Below are positions 51,934 to 54,334 of a stretch of 54,334 bases of DNA, one piece after another. The notes below the pieces were generated by a model. That model saw only the letters and a list, made by a program, of their open reading frames with translations. It had not been told where the DNA came from and made no database searches. The stretch covers positions 1 through 54,334 of the forward strand of contig CALFLL010000025.1 of assembly GCA_937880845.1 (NCBI GenBank), in the 5' to 3' direction. This stretch comes from an uncultured Drancourtella sp. Lineage in GTDB: Bacteria > Bacillota > Clostridia > Lachnospirales > Lachnospiraceae. The position numbers and the translations under genes are program-made. Position 1 is the first letter of the stretch; the number at the start of each line of letters is the position of its first letter.

Positions 51934-52229
51934 TTAGTAGCATAACAAGAGGGAAAAGGAGGGAAAGTTATGAATCAACAGGCTGAAATTGAAATTCGGA
52001 ATCTTACGAAAATCTATAAGCTGAACAAAAAGCAGATGCAGGAGTCACATACAAAAGATCCAAAAAAGATTGCGGTCGATCATCTTTCGTTAACAGCAAA
52101 GCAAGGGGAAATTTATGGCCTTCTTGGTCCAAATGTTCCAAGATACATACTGAAAGCATGATCCACTACTTAGAGGATTATATGTACTGTACTAGAAAGC
52201 TGGGGCTTTATGTGCAGTTAGTAGCATAA
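51934..52229 (+). repeat. 12-base direct repeat around the interrupted ABC gene
   Basis: TTAGTAGCATAA occurs at 51934-51945 and again at 52218-52229. One copy precedes the ABC gene and the other lies in the foreign DNA behind it. It could be chance or a trace of recombination. Confidence 0.3.
51970..52161 (+). pseudogene. ABC transporter ATPase gene cut off in the Walker A motif
   Basis: 63 residues. The N-terminal part is a normal ABC ATPase start (AEIEIRNLTKIYKLNKKQ, IAVDHLSLTAKQGEIYGLLGPN) with ribosome site GGAGGG. Right where GPNGAGKTT is expected, homology stops at GGTCCAAATG (to about 52135) and an unrelated tail VPRYILKA follows to a TGA. The rest of the gene is missing, which marks a junction with foreign DNA. 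The product cannot bind ATP. Its promoter region, with the G tract, is intact. Confidence 0.82.
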
Positions 52230-52257
52230 ATTATATAGGGGTTATCTAAATATATTT

Positions 52258-52300
52258 ACCTCCTGTGATTAAGTTATATAAAGACTAAATCACAGGAGGT
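52258..52300 (+). promoter_or_regulatory. Inverted repeat that hides the helicase ribosome site
   Basis: ACCTCCTGTGATT (52258-52270) pairs perfectly with AATCACAGGAGGT (52288-52300) around a 17-base loop. The right arm contains the AGGAGGT ribosome site for the ATG at 52309. TTTATTTTTAT follows, so it could also stop transcription. Confidence 0.7.
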
Positions 52301-52308
52301 TTATTTTT

Positions 52309-52869
52309 ATGATAACAGTAGAAAAACTGGAAAAAGGTACTTATTTTGATGATGCTTTTAAAATCTCATTTAGATACGATCCCACTACTGTAGCTAAGGT
52401 AAAAGAGCTGGCAGAGCGGAGATATTTACCAGAGGATAGAGCGTGGGAGATCCCAGCACATGAGCTACCAGCTCTCATAGAGAAAGTAGGGCTTAGCAAT
52501 ATCAAAAGTGAGGAGGCTGTAGTACAAGCTCTCAATACTAAGGAGATCGAGGATAAAAGGGAGGCTACACAGGAGAGGCTAAAGGGTATTAAGCCTGTAA
52601 GAGATTTTGATTTTAAGACAGCTCCCCTCCCTCATCAGATCGAGGCTTTTAATTATGGAATGGAGAAAAACTCTTTACTTATCGGAGATGAGCAGGGCTT
52701 AGGCAAGACAAAGGAGAGTATTGATATTTGTGTAGCCAGAAAGAAAGAGCTCATTAAAACTCTTATTGTATGCGGAGTAAACTCTGTAAAATATAACTGG
52801 GAGAAAGAGATCCAGATTCACTCTAACGAGGGCTGTGTAATGGTAGCGGTTTCTGTAGGATTAAAGTAA
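52309..52869 (+). pseudogene. Truncated phage SNF2-type helicase
   Basis: 186 residues. An N-terminal domain (residues 1-100) precedes the start of a superfamily 2 helicase: FDFKTAPLPHQIEAFNYGME, motif I IGDEQGLGKTKESID (DEMGLGKT in most members) and LIVCGVNSVKYNWEKEI. It then stops after GCVMVAVSVGLK, without motifs II to VI. Full-length relatives are over 400 residues, so this is a fragment fused to a chance tail. The product would lack ATPase activity. Confidence 0.78.
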
Positions 52870-52892
52870 GGAGGGGATCCAATTTATCTCTT

Positions 52893-52909
52893 TACCTCAT
52901 TTTGAGGTA
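52893..52909. repeat. Short palindrome between helicase fragment and holin
   Basis: TACCTCA (52893-52899) and TGAGGTA (52903-52909) form a 7-bp stem with a three-base loop. There is no T run behind it, so it is not a standard terminator. Confidence 0.4.
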
Positions 52910-52947
52910 TCGTAGCAACTATTAACAAACTCACAAGGAGGTACAGT

Positions 52948-53211
52948 ATGAATTTAAAAGTTAGAGTAAAAAATCCTGTATTCTGGGTACAGATTGTACT
53001 TAGTATTTTAACTCCTGTGCTTGCGTATGCAGGACTTACAGCACAGGATCTTACCACATGGAGTAAGGTAGGGGAGCTCATTGTAGGAGCTATCTCTAAT
53101 CCTTATGTACTCTCTTTAGTGGTGGTATCGGTTTGGAACACTCTGAACGATCCGACTACAAAGGGATTAGGCGATAGTGCCAGAGCAAAGAGCTATACAG
53201 CTCCACAGTAA
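52948..53211 (+). CDS. Phage holin (phi LC3 family)
   Basis: 87 residues behind AAGGAGG. It has two hydrophobic segments, FWVQIVLSILTPVLAYAGL and YVLSLVVVSVWNTL, with the family ending NDPTTKGLGDSARAKSYTAPQ. Holins make membrane holes at the end of phage growth to release the endolysin. It directly precedes the endolysin gene, the usual lysis arrangement. Confidence 0.93.
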   Translation: MNLKVRVKNPVFWVQIVLSILTPVLAYAGLTAQDLTTWSKVGELIVGAISNPYVLSLVVVSVWNTLNDPTTKGLGDSARAKSYTAPQ

Positions 53212-53232
53212 ATATATTTATCAGACAGACAG

Positions 53233-53260
53233 GGAGAGCCTTTACAGGGCTCTCCTTTTT
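53233..53260 (+). terminator. Terminator between holin and endolysin
   Basis: GGAGAGCC (53233-53240) pairs with GGGCTCTCC (53247-53255), followed by TTTTT. The endolysin has its own ribosome site GGAGG 8 bases before ATG. Confidence 0.8.
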
Positions 53261-53285
53261 AAGTGTTTATATTGGAGGTATTATT

Positions 53286-54200
53286 ATGACAGAGAAAGAA
53301 ATTAGATCAAAGGTTGTTGAGATCGCTAAGGGTTGGTTAGGCTGTAAAGAGAGTGACGGATCCCATAAAAAGATTATTGATACTTATAACGCTTGTAAGC
53401 CACTCCCTAGAAGTTATGCTGTAAAGTATACAGATGCGTGGTGTGCTACTTTTGCATCCGCTGTAGGTATCAAGGCAGGGCTTACAGATATTATCCCTAG
53501 AGAGTGTAGCTGTAATCAGTTTATCCAGCTTGCTAAAAATATGGGTATCTGGGTAGAGAATGATGCTTACACTCCATCCGCTGGAGATATGATCCTTTAT
53601 GATTGGGATGATAGCGGAGTAGGAGATAATACAGGTAGTGCGGATCATATCGGTATTGTAGTATCTGTATCTGGAGGCGTTATTAAGGTTATTGAGGGTA
53701 ACAAGAGTAACGCTGTAGGCTATAGAGATCTTGCAGTAAACGGTAAGTATATCAGAGGCTTTGTTACTCCTAAGTACAGCTCTAAGGCTACTAAAGAGGA
53801 GGCTCCTAAGCCATCTGGTAACGGAGGAGGCTCTTACAATATTGGAGATATTGTAAACTTTACAGGATGCCTCCACTATACCAGCTCTACAGCTAGTGGC
53901 GTTGCATACGGTTGTAAGGCAGGACAGGCTAAGATAACTAACAAGGCTGAGGGTGCGGTACATCCGTATCATTTACAGGCTATCTCTGGTAAGGGCTCTA
54001 CTGTATATGGCTGGGTAAATGCTGGAGATATTTCTGGTAAGACAGGCGGAGGATCCGCTAAGACCTACACAGTAGTTAAGGGAGATACTCTTAGCAAGAT
54101 CGCTAAAAAGTATGGAACTACTGTAGATACTCTGGTTAAGCTCAATGGTATCAAAAATAAAAACCTTATTAACATCGGACAGGTAATCAAGTTACCTTAA
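53286..54200 (+). CDS. Phage endolysin: CHAP-type peptidase with SH3-like and LysM domains
   Basis: 304 residues. The N-terminal amidase or peptidase (residues 1-160) has the CHAP-like active Cys in DAWCATFASAV and His in GSADHIGIVVSV. A glycine-rich linker (GNGGGS) leads to an SH3-like wall-binding part (IGDIVNFTGCLHYTSS...GWVNAGDIS). The last 45 residues are one LysM unit: TYTVVKGDTLSKIAKKYG and GQVIKLP. It cuts peptidoglycan, and the binding domains hold it on the wall. It lies in the lysis cassette behind the holin. Confidence 0.9.
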   Translation: MTEKEIRSKVVEIAKGWLGCKESDGSHKKIIDTYNACKPLPRSYAVKYTDAWCATFASAVGIKAGLTDIIPRECSCNQFIQLAKNMGIWVENDAYTPSAGDMILYDWDDSGVGDNTGSADHIGIVVSVSGGVIKVIEGNKSNAVGYRDLAVNGKYIRGFVTPKYSSKATKEEAPKPSGNGGGSYNIGDIVNFTGCLHYTSSTASGVAYGCKAGQAKITNKAEGAVHPYHLQAISGKGSTVYGWVNAGDISGKTGGGSAKTYTVVKGDTLSKIAKKYGTTVDTLVKLNGIKNKNLINIGQVIKLP

Positions 54201-54233
54201 TCCTTTAGGCACTCCTTAATATTTTTTCATATA

Positions 54234-54276
54234 GAGGGCTACTAGCTGTAAAATGCTGGTAGCCCTCATTTTTTAG
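54234..54276 (+). terminator. Strong terminator after the endolysin gene
   Basis: GAGGGCTACTAGC (54234-54246) pairs with GCTGGTAGCCCTC (54255-54267), with one G-T style mismatch, followed by ATTTTTT. The remaining 58 bases to the window end show no gene. Confidence 0.9.
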
Positions 54277-54334
54277 TTGTATCTAGTACAGCGAATAATA
54301 AATAATTGCTATATTAAACCGATGCCGCTTCCTC

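Larger units (their letters stand above)
52135..54334 (+). mobile_element. Prophage-like DNA, partial, running off the window end
   Basis: From the broken ABC gene to the end of the window the genes are a helicase fragment, a holin and an endolysin, each with strong AGGAGG-type ribosome sites. Base and codon use change: CTC, GAG and AGC codons and short words such as GGAGGCTCT are common, unlike the GAA/GGA-rich host genes. No integrase, capsid or terminase gene is present in the window. It is a remnant, or the edge of a prophage. Confidence 0.7.

Noticed and set aside
51934..52229. TTAGTAGCATAA direct repeat as attachment sites of the prophage
   Set aside because: The gene homology breaks at 52135, inside the repeat pair, and the repeat is short and AT-rich, so it does not mark the crossover.
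52158..52229. 23-codon frame behind the ABC junction
   Set aside because: No ribosome site and no recognisable sequence; it may be the tail of a lost phage gene, but this cannot be supported.
1..54334. CRISPR arrays, rRNA, transposases, known riboswitch classes
   Set aside because: No regularly spaced repeats, no rRNA-like stretches, no transposase or recombinase motifs, and no conserved riboswitch cores were seen by eye.

Overview
The window looks like a chromosomal segment of an obligately anaerobic, low-GC Clostridia bacterium, most likely a gut Lachnospiraceae. The assignment is an inference from gene content: class III ribonucleotide reductase, a flavodiiron protein, a rubrerythrin, two PPi-type phosphofructokinases, YitT and COG3044 proteins, a Csp-like subtilase, AGGAGG-type ribosome binding sites and AT-rich codon use. 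No gene-free stretch exceeds about 235 bases.

Layout. 1-205: a tRNA pair (Val partial, Leu) with a terminator. 255-5870: an ApbE lipoprotein, then an operon of a short RpoD-like sigma factor, lgt and a DUF3592-type membrane protein, followed by a PTS enzyme I. 5.9-10.9 kb: COG3044 ATPase (minus), acylphosphatase, GNAT, YitT, flavodiiron protein and tRNA-Arg. 10.9-12.0 kb: a broken lipoprotein-like gene (stop codon plus frameshift). 12.2-17.7 kb: a molybdenum operon with an oxidoreductase, a four-cluster ferredoxin, mobA, moeA and mobB; mobB is fused in frame to an unrelated acyltransferase-type protein. 17.8-30.3 kb: a carbohydrate region with an ABC importer, a cytoplasmic DUF4091/GH123-like protein, a glutamine-synthetase homologue whose catalytic residues are mostly replaced, glycerol kinase, a PPi-phosphofructokinase, a beta-helix protein and a second sugar-binding lipoprotein without permeases. 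30.4-37.1 kb: a possible kinase-like protein, a 35-residue membrane peptide, an RmlD-like reductase, a second PPi-phosphofructokinase (minus), a GT2 glycosyltransferase, a rubrerythrin with an altered rubredoxin site, and a subtilase. 37.3-40.5 kb: an orphan PTS IIC protein facing a GlnK/GlnL-type two-component system. 40.6-51.9 kb: NMN adenylyltransferase-like protein, carbamate kinase, YbjQ-type protein, nrdDG with putative NrdR boxes, a metallophosphoesterase, a ProX-type editing protein, a heterodimeric ABC exporter and ogt. 51.9-54.3 kb: an ABC ATPase gene cut off inside its Walker A motif, joined to prophage-like DNA (helicase fragment, holin, endolysin).

How the genes work together. 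The molybdenum operon couples an enzyme with the last steps of its cofactor synthesis. The carbohydrate region imports and cleaves a glycan, and glpK and pfp feed products into lower glycolysis. FprA and rubrerythrin point to oxygen and peroxide defence, and NrdDG makes deoxynucleotides without oxygen.

The least expected items are the glutamine-synthetase-like pseudoenzyme, the mobB fusion, the nine-G tract in the spacer of the promoter ahead of the interrupted ABC gene, and the hairpin covering the rubrerythrin start codon. I did not find a clear, wholly new multi-gene defence or signalling system. No CRISPR array, rRNA or complete insertion sequence was seen.
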